A stretch of DNA of 64,000 bases from Luteimonas marina. GTDB lineage: Bacteria; Pseudomonadota; Gammaproteobacteria; Xanthomonadales; Xanthomonadaceae. How positions within the stretch are numbered: the first letter of the stretch is position 1; every line of letters begins with the position of its first letter. The notes below the pieces were generated by a model. The model made no database searches. It was not told the origin of the DNA and was given only the letters and a program-made list of their open reading frames with translations. The stretch spans positions 558,001-622,000 of the forward strand of contig NZ_VOHK01000001.1 of the NCBI RefSeq assembly GCF_007859325.1. The letters run 5' to 3'. The translations under genes were made by a program, and so were the position numbers. This document shows, in pieces, positions 33,274 to 42,538 of the stretch.

Positions 33274-33322
33274 GTCGAGGGTCCGCGAAGGGAGTGGGGA
33301 TGCTATCGCGCGCGGATGACGC

Positions 33323-33916
33323 TCAGGCGGCGCGATCGACCGACAGGCTGGCGTCGACGCGCCGGTACCACTCGCCGTCCAGCGGCTCGAACTTGCAGCA
33401 GTGTTCGATCGGCGCCTGGTAGATGTGGACCGAGACCGCGACCGCGTCGGCGCTGGCGTTGCCGATGCTGTGGTACTCGTGCGGCGGGATCAGGCTGCCG
33501 GCGCTGCCGGGGCCGGCCTGCATGCCGCCGGCGGCGCGGAAGCGGCAGCGGTCGCCGTCGCTTTCGAGCAGTTCGTACTGGGTGATCTCCAGTTCGCCGT
33601 GCCAGACGCCTTCCACGCACCACAGGCCGCAGTGGTCGTGCACCGGCGTGCCCTGGCCGGGGCCCCAGGTCATCGCGACGATGCTGTAGCCGTGTCCAGG
33701 GCTGCGGTAGAGCTCGCGGCGGGCGTAGTGGTCGACGATGGGGTCGTGGACGCAGGCGGGCAGGCGGATGCCGGGATCGCGGATCAGCCCGCACAGCGCA
33801 CTGCGCAGTTGCGCGGTGACGGCGTGCTCGTCGCCGACGCGGACGGCTTCGTCGACCGCCTGGATGAAGCGGTCGCGGCCTTCGAACGGCATGCCGGGGA
33901 GGGCGTCGTCGGTCAT
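33323..33916 (-). CDS. cysteine dioxygenase-family protein
   Basis: The 197-residue cupin contains YSIVAMTWGPGQGTPVHDHC (metal-binding HxH plus Cys), GVWHGELEITQYEL and a second His in PPHEYHSIGNAS. These match bacterial thiol dioxygenases of the CDO type, which turn L-cysteine into cysteine sulfinate using Fe(II) and O2. Substrate could instead be 3-mercaptopropionate. It lies beside the MetX-family gene, hinting at sulfur metabolism. Cytosolic. Confidence 0.87.
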   Translation of the reverse strand: MTDDALPGMPFEGRDRFIQAVDEAVRVGDEHAVTAQLRSALCGLIRDPGIRLPACVHDPIVDHYARRELYRSPGHGYSIVAMTWGPGQGTPVHDHCGLWCVEGVWHGELEITQYELLESDGDRCRFRAAGGMQAGPGSAGSLIPPHEYHSIGNASADAVAVSVHIYQAPIEHCCKFEPLDGEWYRRVDASLSVDRAA

Positions 33917-34003
33917 GGCCCCATTCTAGACCGTATCGAATGAAACAATGTAAGCCCCTCCCGGATCCCTGATCCGGCGCGGGTTGCGTGCCGGTGGGCG
34001 GGC

Positions 34004-35116
34004 TCAGAGCGCGTCGAGGAAGCCGCGCACCGCCGGGCCGAAGCGGTCGAAATCGACGAGGAAGGCGTCGTGCCCCTGCGGCGACTCCAGCCCCACGAAG
34101 CGCGCGTCCGCGCCGCCGCGCGACAGGCCTTCGGCGATCTCCTCCTGCTGCTCCACCGGGAACAGGATGTCGGTGCGCGCGCCGAGGGCGAGGGCGCGTT
34201 CGACGCGGATCCGCGCCAGCCCGTCCAGCACGTCGCCGCCGGCGTGCTCGGCGAGGTCGAACCAGTCCATCGAGCGGCTCAGGTAGAGATAGCTGTTGGG
34301 ATCGTAGCGGCGCACGAAGCGGCGGGCGTGGCCTTCGAGATAGCTTTCGACCTGGAACTCGAGTCCGAACGGTTCCTCGTCCGGGCGATCGGAATCGAGT
34401 CGCACGCGGCCGAAGCGGCCGTCCCACTCCAGCGCCGAGCGGTAGGTGATCACGCCGAGCTTGCGCGCGATGCGCATGCCCGATTCGGGGTAGGTGGCGT
34501 CGTCGTAACGGCCTTCGTTCCAGTTCGGATCGAGCCGGATCGCCTCGCGCTGCAGCGAGCGCACCGCGATCGAGAACGGCAGCGCACGCGCGCTGCCGGA
34601 AATGTTGACGTGCGCGCGGGCGATGCCGGGATGGCGGAACAGCAGCGCGAGCGCGGTCATGCCGCCCATCGAGTTGCCGATCACGCAGGCGAGGCGTTCG
34701 ATGCCCAGTTCACGCGTTACGTGGGCGGCGCCGTCGGCGATGTCCTCGATCGAGACGTCGGGGAACTCCAGGCGGTAAAGCTTGCCGGTCGCGGGATCGA
34801 TCGAGGCCGGGCCGGTCGAGCCCTTGCAGCTGCCGAGCGAGTTGACGCAGACCACGAACCAGCGGCCGGTGTCGATCGGCTTGCCGGGGCCGAGCATGGC
34901 TTCCCACCAGCCCGGCGTCGGGTCGGCGTCGCTGGAGGCGGCGTGCGCGTCGGGCGAGAGGCCGGTGACGATCAGGATCGCGTTGTCGCGCGCGTCGTTG
35001 AGCGTGCCCCAGGTCTCGTAGGCGACGCGTCCGCCGTGCAGCGTGCCGCCCCGTTTCATCGGAAACGGGGAGGGCAGGTCGATCCAGCGGGTGGCGGGCG
35101 GGATGAATTCGGTCAT
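34004..35116 (-). CDS. metX: MetX-family acyltransferase, likely serine O-succinyltransferase
   Basis: The 370-residue alpha/beta hydrolase contains GRVAYETWGTLND, IGNSMGGMTALAL (nucleophile Ser), a lid domain, and the triad's Asp and His near ILFPVEQQEEIAEGL and SPQGHDAFLVDFD. MetX enzymes acylate homoserine for methionine synthesis. In Xanthomonadaceae close relatives are known to be L-serine O-succinyltransferases feeding cysteine synthesis, so I favour that role by family knowledge. The proximity of cysteine dioxygenase fits. Sequence alone does not settle donor or acceptor. Confidence 0.88.
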   Translation of the reverse strand: MTEFIPPATRWIDLPSPFPMKRGGTLHGGRVAYETWGTLNDARDNAILIVTGLSPDAHAASSDADPTPGWWEAMLGPGKPIDTGRWFVVCVNSLGSCKGSTGPASIDPATGKLYRLEFPDVSIEDIADGAAHVTRELGIERLACVIGNSMGGMTALALLFRHPGIARAHVNISGSARALPFSIAVRSLQREAIRLDPNWNEGRYDDATYPESGMRIARKLGVITYRSALEWDGRFGRVRLDSDRPDEEPFGLEFQVESYLEGHARRFVRRYDPNSYLYLSRSMDWFDLAEHAGGDVLDGLARIRVERALALGARTDILFPVEQQEEIAEGLSRGGADARFVGLESPQGHDAFLVDFDRFGPAVRGFLDAL

Positions 35117-35169
35117 GCGGCGATTCTAGCGGGATCGTGCGTGCGGCTGGCCGGGAATTCCCGTCATTT

Positions 35170-35259
35170 GTCATCCCGACCCCGGACTTGATCCGGGGGA
35201 GGGATCTCGCTTGATGCGCGGAGATCTCTCCCCCGGATCAAGTCCGGGGTCGAGATGAC
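35170..35259 (+). repeat. 90-nt palindrome with GACTTGATCCGGGG arms
   Basis: GTCATCCCGACCCCGGACTT and on forms arms of about 38 nt with only a short loop. The outer ends match the GTCAT...ATGAC repeats but the inner sequence differs from other copies here. Confidence 0.8.
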
Positions 35260-35308
35260 AAGTTGAGGGGTGAGCCGGTCGAAGCGACGCGCGCGAAAGA
35301 TCGGGGCG

Positions 35309-36352
35309 TCAGGGCGCCGGCTTGCCGATCACCAGGTCGACCGGTGCCGATGCGGGCAGCACGACACGCACCACCGGCGATTCGATATCGCCTTCGCCGC
35401 GATTCGCACTGCCGGAGGCGGACAGGCGCGCCAGCACTTCGACTTCCTTCAGCGACGACAGCTTCGCGGTCGGCATCGGGCTGTCGCCGTCGTCGAGCAC
35501 GATGTCGAGCGGCAGGTCCTGCAGGGCGTGGCGTTCGGCCGCGACCGGCATCGGCGGGCCACCGGCCGCGCGCGCGACGACGAATACGACGGCGTCGCCG
35601 CGCAGGCGCACGCGCGCGGCGAAATCGGGGTCGAGCGAGACGCGCACGCGCAGTCCCGATGCGGGCGCTGTCGCGTCGGTGGAGGGCGTTGCGGCAGCGG
35701 TGGCGGGCGGCATGCCCGCGGCCTCGCGCGCTTCGCTGATCTGGGTGCGCAGCGCCGCCGCGGTTTCGCGGTCGAGCGCGGGCAGCAGGGCTTCCCAGGT
35801 CGCGACGGCGGCAGCGTCCTCGCCGCGCTGGCGCTGCGCCACGCCGATGAACCACTGCGCGCGCTGGTTGCCGGGATCGACGGCCAGCGCCTTGCGCAGC
35901 ATCGCCAGCGCCTCGTCGTCGAAGCGGTTGCCGGCTTCGGCCTGCGCCCGCGCCTGCGCCGCTTCGAGCAGCAGTTCGGGGTCGTCCGGGATGTGCTGCA
36001 GCGCGGCGGCGAAGGCGTCGCGGGCTTTGGCCTGGTTGCCCAGCGCGGCATGGGCGCGGCCGAGCAGGCGCCAGCCTTCGGGCTGCGCCGGATCGCGCGC
36101 AAGTTCGGCTTCGAGGTCGGTGATGGCCTGTTCCATCGACGGCGCGTCCTGCGCCGATGCCGCGGCGGCGATGGCCGACGGGTCCAGCGCCGCGGGCGTG
36201 CCGATGATCCGGTAGAGCGCGAACGCGAGCAGCGGCACCATCACGACGATGGCGCCGAACAGCCGCGGCGAGTCCTTGCGCAGCGGCGCGGCCACCAAGG
36301 CGGCGACCGCGAGCGCGGCGACCGCCAGCAGCACGTGGAACAGCACGCCCAT
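35309..36352 (-). CDS. ccmI: CcmI/CycH-type TPR cytochrome c biogenesis protein
   Basis: The 347-residue protein has two N-terminal membrane segments. TPR repeats follow from about residue 75 (GWRLLGRAHAALGNQAKARD, FAAALQHIPDDPELLLEAAQ, LAVDPGNQRAQWFIGVAQRQ). A C-terminal periplasmic domain contains GLRVRVSLDPDFAARV and ends LVIGKPAP. CcmI holds apocytochrome c for haem attachment. The start overlaps the ccmH stop (ATGA), making it the last gene of the ccm operon. Confidence 0.92.
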   Translation of the reverse strand: MGVLFHVLLAVAALAVAALVAAPLRKDSPRLFGAIVVMVPLLAFALYRIIGTPAALDPSAIAAAASAQDAPSMEQAITDLEAELARDPAQPEGWRLLGRAHAALGNQAKARDAFAAALQHIPDDPELLLEAAQARAQAEAGNRFDDEALAMLRKALAVDPGNQRAQWFIGVAQRQRGEDAAAVATWEALLPALDRETAAALRTQISEAREAAGMPPATAAATPSTDATAPASGLRVRVSLDPDFAARVRLRGDAVVFVVARAAGGPPMPVAAERHALQDLPLDIVLDDGDSPMPTAKLSSLKEVEVLARLSASGSANRGEGDIESPVVRVVLPASAPVDLVIGKPAP

Positions 36353-36891
36353 CACCACTCCTGCTCGTCGTCGGCCGCGATCGGCCGGCCGCCACGGGCG
36401 CGCAGCACGCGCACGATGACGAAGCCGCCGCCGACCAGCAGCAGCCCCGGCCCGAGCCACAGCAGCCAGGTGTGGCCACCGAAGCGCGGGCGGTAGAGCA
36501 CGAACTCGCCGTAGCGCGCGACCAGGAACTCGCGGATCTCGGCGTCGCTGCGGCCGGCGCGCATCAGGTCGAACACCTCGCGACGCAGGTCGTGCGCGAT
36601 CTGCGCGTTGGAATCGGCCAGCGACTGGTTCTGGCACATCACGCAGCGCAGTTCGGCGACGAGGTCGTGGAAGCGGCGCTCCTCGGCCTGGTCGCGGAAC
36701 TCCAGTGGCGCGGCGTCGCGCACGGCCTGGGCGAGGGCGCTCACGGGCATGGCAACGAGAAGGGCCGCGATTGCGAAGAACAGCAGATTCCTCACTGCGT
36801 TCGGAATGACAGTGATGGTGTTCGGAATGACAGACGCCCCCCCCATAGGGCGGGCCTCGGCCCGCCACCACGACACCGTCAGACGCCTCAT
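36352..36891 (-). CDS. ccmH: cytochrome c maturation protein CcmH (CcmH/CycL)
   Basis: The mature domain contains RCVMCQNQSLADSNAQIAHD, with the CxxC that reduces apocytochrome c thiols. RREVFDLMRAGRSDAEIREF and a C-terminal membrane anchor (WLLWLGPGLLLVGGGFVIV) follow. ATG 36891 overlaps the ccmG stop by 4 nt. However, that reading inserts about 30 odd residues (including VIPNTITVIPNAVRN) encoded by repeat DNA before the signal peptide. A GTG at 36795, inside the repeat, would give a clean signal peptide (MRNLLFFAIAALLVAMPVSA). The true start is uncertain. Confidence 0.9.
   Translation of the reverse strand: MRRLTVSWWRAEARPMGGASVIPNTITVIPNAVRNLLFFAIAALLVAMPVSALAQAVRDAAPLEFRDQAEERRFHDLVAELRCVMCQNQSLADSNAQIAHDLRREVFDLMRAGRSDAEIREFLVARYGEFVLYRPRFGGHTWLLWLGPGLLLVGGGFVIVRVLRARGGRPIAADDEQEW
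36784..36831 (-). repeat. GTCATTCCG repeat pair inside the 5' part of ccmH
   Basis: GATTCCTCACTGCGTTCGGA then ATGAC is the right arm of the GAAATGAC family. A second half copy (GTGTTCGGAATGAC) follows within 25 nt. On the minus strand they encode VIPN...VIPNAVRN. Confidence 0.75.
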
Positions 36892-37445
36892 CGCGCCACC
36901 CCGATCGCATCCAGCGCCGGCATCAGCCTGTCGGCGATCACCGCATCGTCCACCGGCCCCACGTGCTTCCAGCGCACGATACCTTCGGCATCGACCAGGA
37001 AGGTCTCCGGCGCACCGTAGATGCCCCAGTCGATCGCCTTGCGGCCGTCGTAGTCCACCAGCACCAGCCAGTAGGGATTGCCGAACTGCTCCAGCCAGCG
37101 CAGCGCGTCGGCGTGCTCGTCCTTCCAGTTGTAGCCGATCACGCGCAGGCGCTTGGTCTCGGCGAAGCGCGTGATCACCGGGTGTTCGATCCGGCACCCC
37201 GGGCACCAGCTGCCCCAGACGTTGAGCAGGTAGGGCTGGCCACGCAGGTCCTGCGACGACACCAGCTTGCCGGGCTGGTGCAGCACCGGCAGCGAGAACT
37301 CGGGCGCCGGCTTGCCGATCAGCGGCGAGGGCAGGGCCTCGCGGTCGGCGCGGTCGGAGACCAGCACGCCGTAGAACAGCAGGCCGACGAGCGCGAGGAA
37401 GACGCTCGCGATGACGACCGCGGTGAGCTTCTGCGGACGGGCCAT
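36888..37445 (-). CDS. ccmG: CcmG/DsbE periplasmic thioredoxin-like protein
   Basis: The 185-residue protein has an N-terminal membrane anchor (AVVIASVFLALVGLLFYGVL). PAPEFSLPVLHQPGKLVSSQ, the redox site NVWGSWCPGCRIEHP (CxxC) and the cis-Pro loop GAPETFLVDAEG follow. CcmG passes electrons to CcmH or apocytochrome c. Its start overlaps the ccmF stop (ATGA) and its stop overlaps the proposed ccmH ATG. Confidence 0.95.
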   Translation of the reverse strand: MARPQKLTAVVIASVFLALVGLLFYGVLVSDRADREALPSPLIGKPAPEFSLPVLHQPGKLVSSQDLRGQPYLLNVWGSWCPGCRIEHPVITRFAETKRLRVIGYNWKDEHADALRWLEQFGNPYWLVLVDYDGRKAIDWGIYGAPETFLVDAEGIVRWKHVGPVDDAVIADRLMPALDAIGVAR

Positions 37446-39385
37446 CAGCCGCCGCCTCCCGCAGCAACACGACGGAAGCGCCGGTCGGTCGCGGTCACGA
37501 ACCCGCCCAACGCCATCAGGAAGGCGCCGGCCCAGATCCAGCGCACGAATGGCTTGATCTGCAGTCGCACCGCCCAGGCCTCGCCGCCGAGCGGCTCGCC
37601 GAGCGCGGCGAAGATGTCGGCGAAGGGGCCGGCGTGGATGCCGGCATCGGTCATCACCTGGCCGCCGCTGGCGTAGGCGCGTTTCTCCGGATGCAGCAGC
37701 GCCAGCGGCCGGTCGTCGCGGAAGACCTGCACCAGGCCGCGGTCGGCGACGTAGTTCGGGCCCGGCACGCGCTCGACGCCGTCGAAGCGGAAGGCATGGC
37801 GGCCGATTTCCACGGTCTGGCCGGGCGTCATCGCGATTTCGCGCTGCACGTTCAGCGCCTCGACCAGCAGCGCGCCGACGAGGAACACGGCGATGCCGCC
37901 ATGCGCCAGGGTCATGCCCAGCATCTCCGGCGTGAAGCGCCGTCCGTTCGCGCGGAAGCGGCTCCAGACGAAGCGCAGCGTGCCGAACGCGACCCAGGTC
38001 GAGGCGAAGACGCCGGCCGCGGTCTTCAACGGCCCCTGCGGCGCTAGGAACCAGCCGATCACCCCGAGCACCGCCGCGAGCGCGAGCCACGGCAACAGCA
38101 TCGCCAGCGGCCGCGACGCCTGTTCCTGCTGCCAGCGCGTGAGCGGCCCGAACGGCAGCAGCAGCACCAGCGGCGCCATCAGGATCAGGAACAGCGTGCC
38201 GAAATAGGGCGGGCCGACGGAGATCTTGCCCAGGTCGAGCGCATCGGCGAGCAGCGGGTACAGCGTGCCGAGCAGCACCATTGCGCAGGCCGAGGTCAGC
38301 AGCAGGTTGTTGAGCAGCAGCAGGGTCTCGCGCGACGAGGCGGCGAAGGGCTTGCCGTCGGGCAGTTTCGGCGCGCGCAGCACGTACAGCGCCAGCGCGC
38401 CGCCGATCACGGTCGCGAGGAAGGCGAGGATGAACAGCCCGCGCGCCGGGTCGGCGGCGAACGAATGCACGCTGGTCAGCACGCCCGAGCGCACCAGGAA
38501 GGCGCCGAGCAGCGACAGCGAGAACGTGGCGATGGCGAGCAGCAGCGTCCAGCCGCCGAAGCTGCCGCGCTTCTCGGTGACCGCCTGCGAGTGGATCAGC
38601 GCCGCGCCGGCCAGCCACGGCATGAAGCTCGCGTTCTCGACCGGATCCCAGAACCACCAGCCGCCCCAGCCCAGTTCGTAGTACGCCCACCACGAGCCGA
38701 GCGCGATGCCGATGGTCAGGAAGCCCCAGGCGACGTTGGTCCACGGCCGCGTCCAGCGCAGCCAGCGCGCGTCGACGCTGCCGTCGAGCAGGGCGGCGAT
38801 GGCGAACGCGAACGGCACCACGAAGCCGATGTAGCCCACGTACAGCATCGGCGGATGGATGATCATCCCCGGGTCCTGCAGCAGCGGGTTGAGGTCGTGG
38901 CCCTCCATCGCCGCCGGCAGCAGGCGCTCGAACGGGTTGGAGGTGAAGATCATGAAGGACAGGAAGCCGATCGCGACCAGCCCGATCACGCCGAGCACGC
39001 GCGCGACCACCACGGCGGGCAGCTGCCGCGAGAACAGCGCGACCGCCGCGTTCCAGACCGCGAGCATCAGTACCCACAGCAGCAGCGAGCCTTCGTGCGC
39101 GCCCCAGACCGCGGTGTAGCGGTAGACCAGCGGCAGCAGCGAATTGGAGTTGTCGGCCACGTACTTGACCGAGAAGTCCTGCTGCACGAAGGCGAGGGTC
39201 AGGGCGACGTAGGCGAACAGCAGCAGCGCCAGCTGCGCGTACGCGGCCGGGCGCGCCATCGCCATCCACGCCGGCCGGTTGCCGGCGGCGCCGGCGAGCG
39301 GCACCGCCGCCTGCAGCAGCGCGGCGAGCAGGGCGAGGAGGAGGGCGACCTGGCCGAGTTCGGGGAGCACCTGCAGCGTCACCAT
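37445..39385 (-). CDS. ccmF: haem lyase subunit CcmF
   Basis: The 646-residue protein has about 14 membrane segments. The WWD haem-handling loop appears as GWGGWWFWDPVENASFMPWL. HSQAVTEKRGSF, a conserved His-rich PPMLYVGYIGFVVPFAFA region and a periplasmic C-terminal domain (GQVMTDAGIHAGPFADIFAA) are typical. CcmF ligates haem from CcmE onto apocytochrome c. A gap of 91 nt with a palindrome separates it from ccmE, the only long gap in the minus-strand block apart from that before ccmC. Confidence 0.96.
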   Translation of the reverse strand: MVTLQVLPELGQVALLLALLAALLQAAVPLAGAAGNRPAWMAMARPAAYAQLALLLFAYVALTLAFVQQDFSVKYVADNSNSLLPLVYRYTAVWGAHEGSLLLWVLMLAVWNAAVALFSRQLPAVVVARVLGVIGLVAIGFLSFMIFTSNPFERLLPAAMEGHDLNPLLQDPGMIIHPPMLYVGYIGFVVPFAFAIAALLDGSVDARWLRWTRPWTNVAWGFLTIGIALGSWWAYYELGWGGWWFWDPVENASFMPWLAGAALIHSQAVTEKRGSFGGWTLLLAIATFSLSLLGAFLVRSGVLTSVHSFAADPARGLFILAFLATVIGGALALYVLRAPKLPDGKPFAASSRETLLLLNNLLLTSACAMVLLGTLYPLLADALDLGKISVGPPYFGTLFLILMAPLVLLLPFGPLTRWQQEQASRPLAMLLPWLALAAVLGVIGWFLAPQGPLKTAAGVFASTWVAFGTLRFVWSRFRANGRRFTPEMLGMTLAHGGIAVFLVGALLVEALNVQREIAMTPGQTVEIGRHAFRFDGVERVPGPNYVADRGLVQVFRDDRPLALLHPEKRAYASGGQVMTDAGIHAGPFADIFAALGEPLGGEAWAVRLQIKPFVRWIWAGAFLMALGGFVTATDRRFRRVAAGGGG

Positions 39386-39391
39386 CGACTC

Positions 39392-39465
39392 GTCGTCCCC
39401 GCGAAAGCGGGGATCCAGCGACTTTCATGCGAACGTCCATGGATCCCCACTTCCGCGGGGATGAC
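39392..39465 (+). repeat. GTCATCCC palindromic element between ccmE and ccmF
   Basis: The arms GTCGTCCCCGCGAAAGCGGG and complement surround a short spacer. It interrupts an otherwise tightly overlapping operon. Confidence 0.75.
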
Positions 39466-39476
39466 GGTTGAGGCCG

Positions 39477-39959
39477 TCACTTGTTCGCCTCCGCCTGCGG
39501 CGCAGCCTCGACGTTGTGCTTGCTGTGCGCCAGTCCCATCTTGTCGGCCACTTCCTTCGGTACATAGGTTTCGTCGTGCTTGGCCAGCACGTCCTCGGCG
39601 ACGAAGGTGGTGCCGCGCATGCGGCCGGTGGCGACCACGGCCTGGCCCTCGCGGAACAGGTCGGGCAGGATCTTGTCGTAGCTAACGTCGAGCTGCGCAT
39701 CACCGTCGGTGACGCGGAAATGCGACACCAGCGAGCCTTCCTCGCGCCGGAACGAGTCCTTCTCGACCATCCCGCCAAGCCGGAAGCGCGCCTCGCCGGA
39801 CGACACCGCGGCGCCGGCCGCACCGGAGAGGATCTCGTTGGGCGTGTACAGGTAGGCGAGGTTGCGCTGCAGCGCGAACGCGACCAGGGTCGCCGCCAGC
39901 GCCGCGGCGGCCAGCAGGGCGAGCACGAACCAGAGCCGGCGGCGGCGGGTGGGGTTCAT
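39477..39959 (-). CDS. ccmE: haem chaperone CcmE
   Basis: The 160-residue protein opens [20 protein letters not shown] (anchor). The OB-fold follows: [38 protein letters not shown] and [18 protein letters not shown]. The last motif holds the His that binds haem covalently and the following Tyr. The start overlaps the ccmD stop by 4 nt. Confidence 0.96.
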   Translation of the reverse strand: MNPTRRRRLWFVLALLAAAALAATLVAFALQRNLAYLYTPNEILSGAAGAAVSSGEARFRLGGMVEKDSFRREEGSLVSHFRVTDGDAQLDVSYDKILPDLFREGQAVVATGRMRGTTFVAEDVLAKHDETYVPKEVADKMGLAHSKHNVEAAPQAEANK

Positions 39960-40126
39960 CGCTTCAGCTCCTGCGGCGCGGCCTGCGTGCGCGACGCGTC
40001 TCGGCGCACCAGCATCCGCACCGCGCGCAAGACCTGCGCGATGCGGATGCGCGGCGTGACGAAGTCCCACAGCAGCACCGCCGCGAACACCGCGTAGGCG
40101 GCGATGACGTAGCCGGCGTAGCTCAT
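39956..40126 (-). CDS. ccmD: CcmD, small haem exporter subunit
   Basis: The 56-residue protein has one membrane span ([20 protein letters not shown]) followed by an Arg-rich cytoplasmic tail, the usual form of CcmD. It overlaps ccmC upstream and ccmE downstream by 4 nt each. Confidence 0.9.
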   Translation of the reverse strand: MSYAGYVIAAYAVFAAVLLWDFVTPRIRIAQVLRAVRMLVRRDASRTQAAPQELKR

Positions 40127-40881
40127 GGCGCGGCCCCCGCCAGCTTGCGCACCCAGTCCTTGCCGGCCTCGCGCGCCAGGTTGTCGGCGCGCGCGCGCAC
40201 CAGCAGCGAGCCGATCGCCCAGAACTTGGTGCCCACGATCATCCACAGCAGCGGCGGGATCATGCTCGCGTCCATCGACGACTCGCCGAAGACGCGGATC
40301 GTCTGCCCCTGGTGCAGCGAGTTCCACCACACCACCGAGTAGCGGATGATCGGCAGCATCACCACGCCGACCACCGCCAGCAGCGACGCCGCGCGCGCCG
40401 CGCTGCGCCGGTCCTCGATCGCCGCGTACAGGCCGATCACGCCGAAGTAGAGGAACAGCAGCACCAGTTGCGAGGTCAGGCGCGGGTCCCAGTCCCACCA
40501 CGTGCCCCACATCGGCTTGCCCCAGATGCTGCCGGTGGCCAGGGTGATGACGGTGAACGCGGCGCCGATCGGCGCGCAGGCCATGGCCAGAATCTCACAC
40601 AGCTTGATCCGCCACACCAGCGCGATCGCGCCGTAGAGCGCCATCAGCGCGAACATCGCCATGCTCATCCAGGCGCTGGGCACGTGGATGTAGAGGATGC
40701 GGAAGCTGTCGCCCTGCTGGTAGTCCGCCGGGACCACGAACAGCGCCCCGTACAGCCCGATCCCCATCGTCAGCAGCGCCAGCGCGTAGGCCCACGGCGC
40801 CCAGCGCGCTGCGAAGCGGTCGAAGCAGGGGGGCGACCCGAGCTGGTGGAACCAGCGCACCACCGGGTTCATGTTGGACAT
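40123..40881 (-). CDS. ccmC: haem exporter/handling protein CcmC
   Basis: The 252-residue protein has six membrane segments. The WWD motif is [20 protein letters not shown], and the axial His residues lie in [11 protein letters not shown] and [10 protein letters not shown]. CcmC loads haem onto CcmE. Start ATG 40881 ([12 protein letters not shown]) fits the family. The gap to ccmB (about 265 nt) contains a palindrome, so transcription from ccmB into ccmC may be modulated. Confidence 0.96.
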   Translation of the reverse strand: MSNMNPVVRWFHQLGSPPCFDRFAARWAPWAYALALLTMGIGLYGALFVVPADYQQGDSFRILYIHVPSAWMSMAMFALMALYGAIALVWRIKLCEILAMACAPIGAAFTVITLATGSIWGKPMWGTWWDWDPRLTSQLVLLFLYFGVIGLYAAIEDRRSAARAASLLAVVGVVMLPIIRYSVVWWNSLHQGQTIRVFGESSMDASMIPPLLWMIVGTKFWAIGSLLVRARADNLAREAGKDWVRKLAGAAP

Positions 40882-41044
40882 CAGGGCTTCGCTCGCTGGG
40901 GGAGGGACCGCGGTGGCCGTCGGAGGCCGCATTGCCGCCGGCATCCTGGCTAAGTATCTATTTTTCCAGACTCGACCGGTGCGGCCAAGCCTCGGCGGCG
41001 GGACAGGATGCCCCACCTCCGTCGGGACCGCAGCCCTCCGCTGT

Positions 41045-41119
41045 TGTAGGAGCGCCTTCAGGCGCGATGCTTTCCCATCCGTGGCCGCGAACAGCATCGC
41101 GCCTGAAGGCGCTCCTACA
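41045..41119 (+). repeat. TGTAGGAGCGCCTTCAGGCG palindrome between ccmB and ccmC
   Basis: The arms are perfect over about 27 nt (TGTAGGAGCGCCTTCAGGCG then CGATGCT). This family is distinct from the other repeats; a fragment lies at about 10690-10705. Confidence 0.8.
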
Positions 41120-41146
41120 CCTACAAAAGCGGGGGCTGTCGCGGGG

Positions 41147-41836
41147 CTATTCAGAGGCGATGCGGATCGCAGTGGCCGCCGCGACCGGCGCCAGCACCAG
41201 CGCCAGCAGCAGCCCGGCGCCGAGCAGCAGCAGGCCGCCGGAAGGGTCATGGCCCTGCGCTGCGGCCGCGACGCTGCCGGCGCCGAACACCAGCACCGGC
41301 ACGTACAGCGGCAGCGCCAGCAGCGCCAGCAGCACCCCGGCGCGGCGCATGCCCACCGTCAGCGCCGAGACCACCGCGCCGAGCAGGCTCAGCAGCGGCG
41401 TGCCCAGCGCCAGCGCCAGCAGCAGCACCGGCCACAGCGTGCGCGGCAGATACAGCAGCTCGGCCAGCAGCGGCACGGCCAGCAGCAGCGGCGCGGCCGT
41501 GGTCAGCCAGTGCATCAGGGTGCGCACCAGCACCAGCCAGGCCAGCGGCACCGGGGCGAGGCGCCATTGCTCCAGCGAGCCGTCCTCGGCGTCGCCGCGG
41601 AACAGCGTGTCCAGCGCCAGCAGGCCCGACAGCAGCACCGCGACCCACAGCACGCCGGGCGCGGCGCGCGAGAGCAGCTCGCGTTCGCTGCCCATCGCCA
41701 GCGCGAACAGCACCACGACCAGGATCGCGAACAGCGCCGGCTGCAGGGCGTCGCCGCGGCGGCGCCAGAGCAGGCGCAGGTCGCGCACGACGAGCGCGCG
41801 CGCGGCGGACGGCAGGGTCGGGGCGCCGGTGGACAC
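41147..41836 (-). CDS. ccmB: haem exporter permease CcmB
   Basis: The 229-residue protein has six membrane segments. It contains LVVRDLRLLWRRRGDALQPA, LLSGLLALDTLFRGDAEDGS and LEQWRLAPVPLAWLVLVR, all typical of CcmB. GTG at 41836 is the likely start, 2 nt after the ccmA stop; no suitable ATG exists. It forms the ABC complex with CcmA. Confidence 0.93.
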   Translation of the reverse strand: MSTGAPTLPSAARALVVRDLRLLWRRRGDALQPALFAILVVVLFALAMGSERELLSRAAPGVLWVAVLLSGLLALDTLFRGDAEDGSLEQWRLAPVPLAWLVLVRTLMHWLTTAAPLLLAVPLLAELLYLPRTLWPVLLLALALGTPLLSLLGAVVSALTVGMRRAGVLLALLALPLYVPVLVFGAGSVAAAAQGHDPSGGLLLLGAGLLLALVLAPVAAATAIRIASE

Positions 41837-41838
41837 GG

Positions 41839-42504
41839 TCAGGCGCCTTCCGGCTGTGCGGGGCCGGCGCCGTCGAGCAGCAGCAGGCGGGTGCGCACCG
41901 GGGGGGCGGCGTAGGCGCCGTGGGTGGTGACCAGCGCGCCGCCGCCGGCGTCGAGGTGGGCGCGCACCATGCGGTTGACCAGCTCGATGCCGGGCAGGTC
42001 GAGGTTGGCATAGGGCTCGTCGAGCAGCCACAGCGGCGCCGGCGACAGCCATAACCGCGCCAGCGACAGGCGCTTGCGCTGGCCGGCCGAGAGCGTGCGC
42101 GCGAGTGCGTCCTCGTAGCCGGCCAGGCCGACGATGGCGAGCGCGTCCGCGTAGCCGATCGACGGACGCCGGCCGAGCAGGCCGCACAGGTACTGCAGGT
42201 TTTCGAGTGCGCCGAGATCGGCCTTCAGGCCGGGCAGGTGGCCGAGGTAGGCGAGGTGCGCGGCGCGCGAGGACGGGCCGGCGGGCGTGCCGGAAATCCA
42301 CACCTCGCCGCGTTCGCCGTCGAGCAGGCCGGCCAGCACCCGCAGCAGGGTGGTCTTGCCGGCGCCGTTGCCGCCCTGGACCAGCATTGCCTCGCCGGCC
42401 TCGACGCTGAAGTCGAGCGGGCCGAACACGGGCCGGTCGTTGCGCGCGAAGCCGAGGCCGCGCACGTCGATCAGCGGTGCAGCGGCGGCGGAAGTGTGTG
42501 GCAT
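41839..42504 (-). CDS. ccmA: haem exporter ATP-binding protein CcmA
   Basis: The 221-residue ATPase has Walker [12 protein letters not shown], signature [14 protein letters not shown], Walker [13 protein letters not shown] and switch His in VTTHG. Short length and the [11 protein letters not shown] opening match CcmA. It is the first gene of the ccm operon, with its promoter likely in the 34 nt plus the DUF3293 gene upstream. Confidence 0.94.
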   Translation of the reverse strand: MPHTSAAAAPLIDVRGLGFARNDRPVFGPLDFSVEAGEAMLVQGGNGAGKTTLLRVLAGLLDGERGEVWISGTPAGPSSRAAHLAYLGHLPGLKADLGALENLQYLCGLLGRRPSIGYADALAIVGLAGYEDALARTLSAGQRKRLSLARLWLSPAPLWLLDEPYANLDLPGIELVNRMVRAHLDAGGGALVTTHGAYAAPPVRTRLLLLDGAGPAQPEGA

Positions 42505-42538
42505 GGCGGGAGCTTCGGCCTGGGATCGGCCATTGCCG

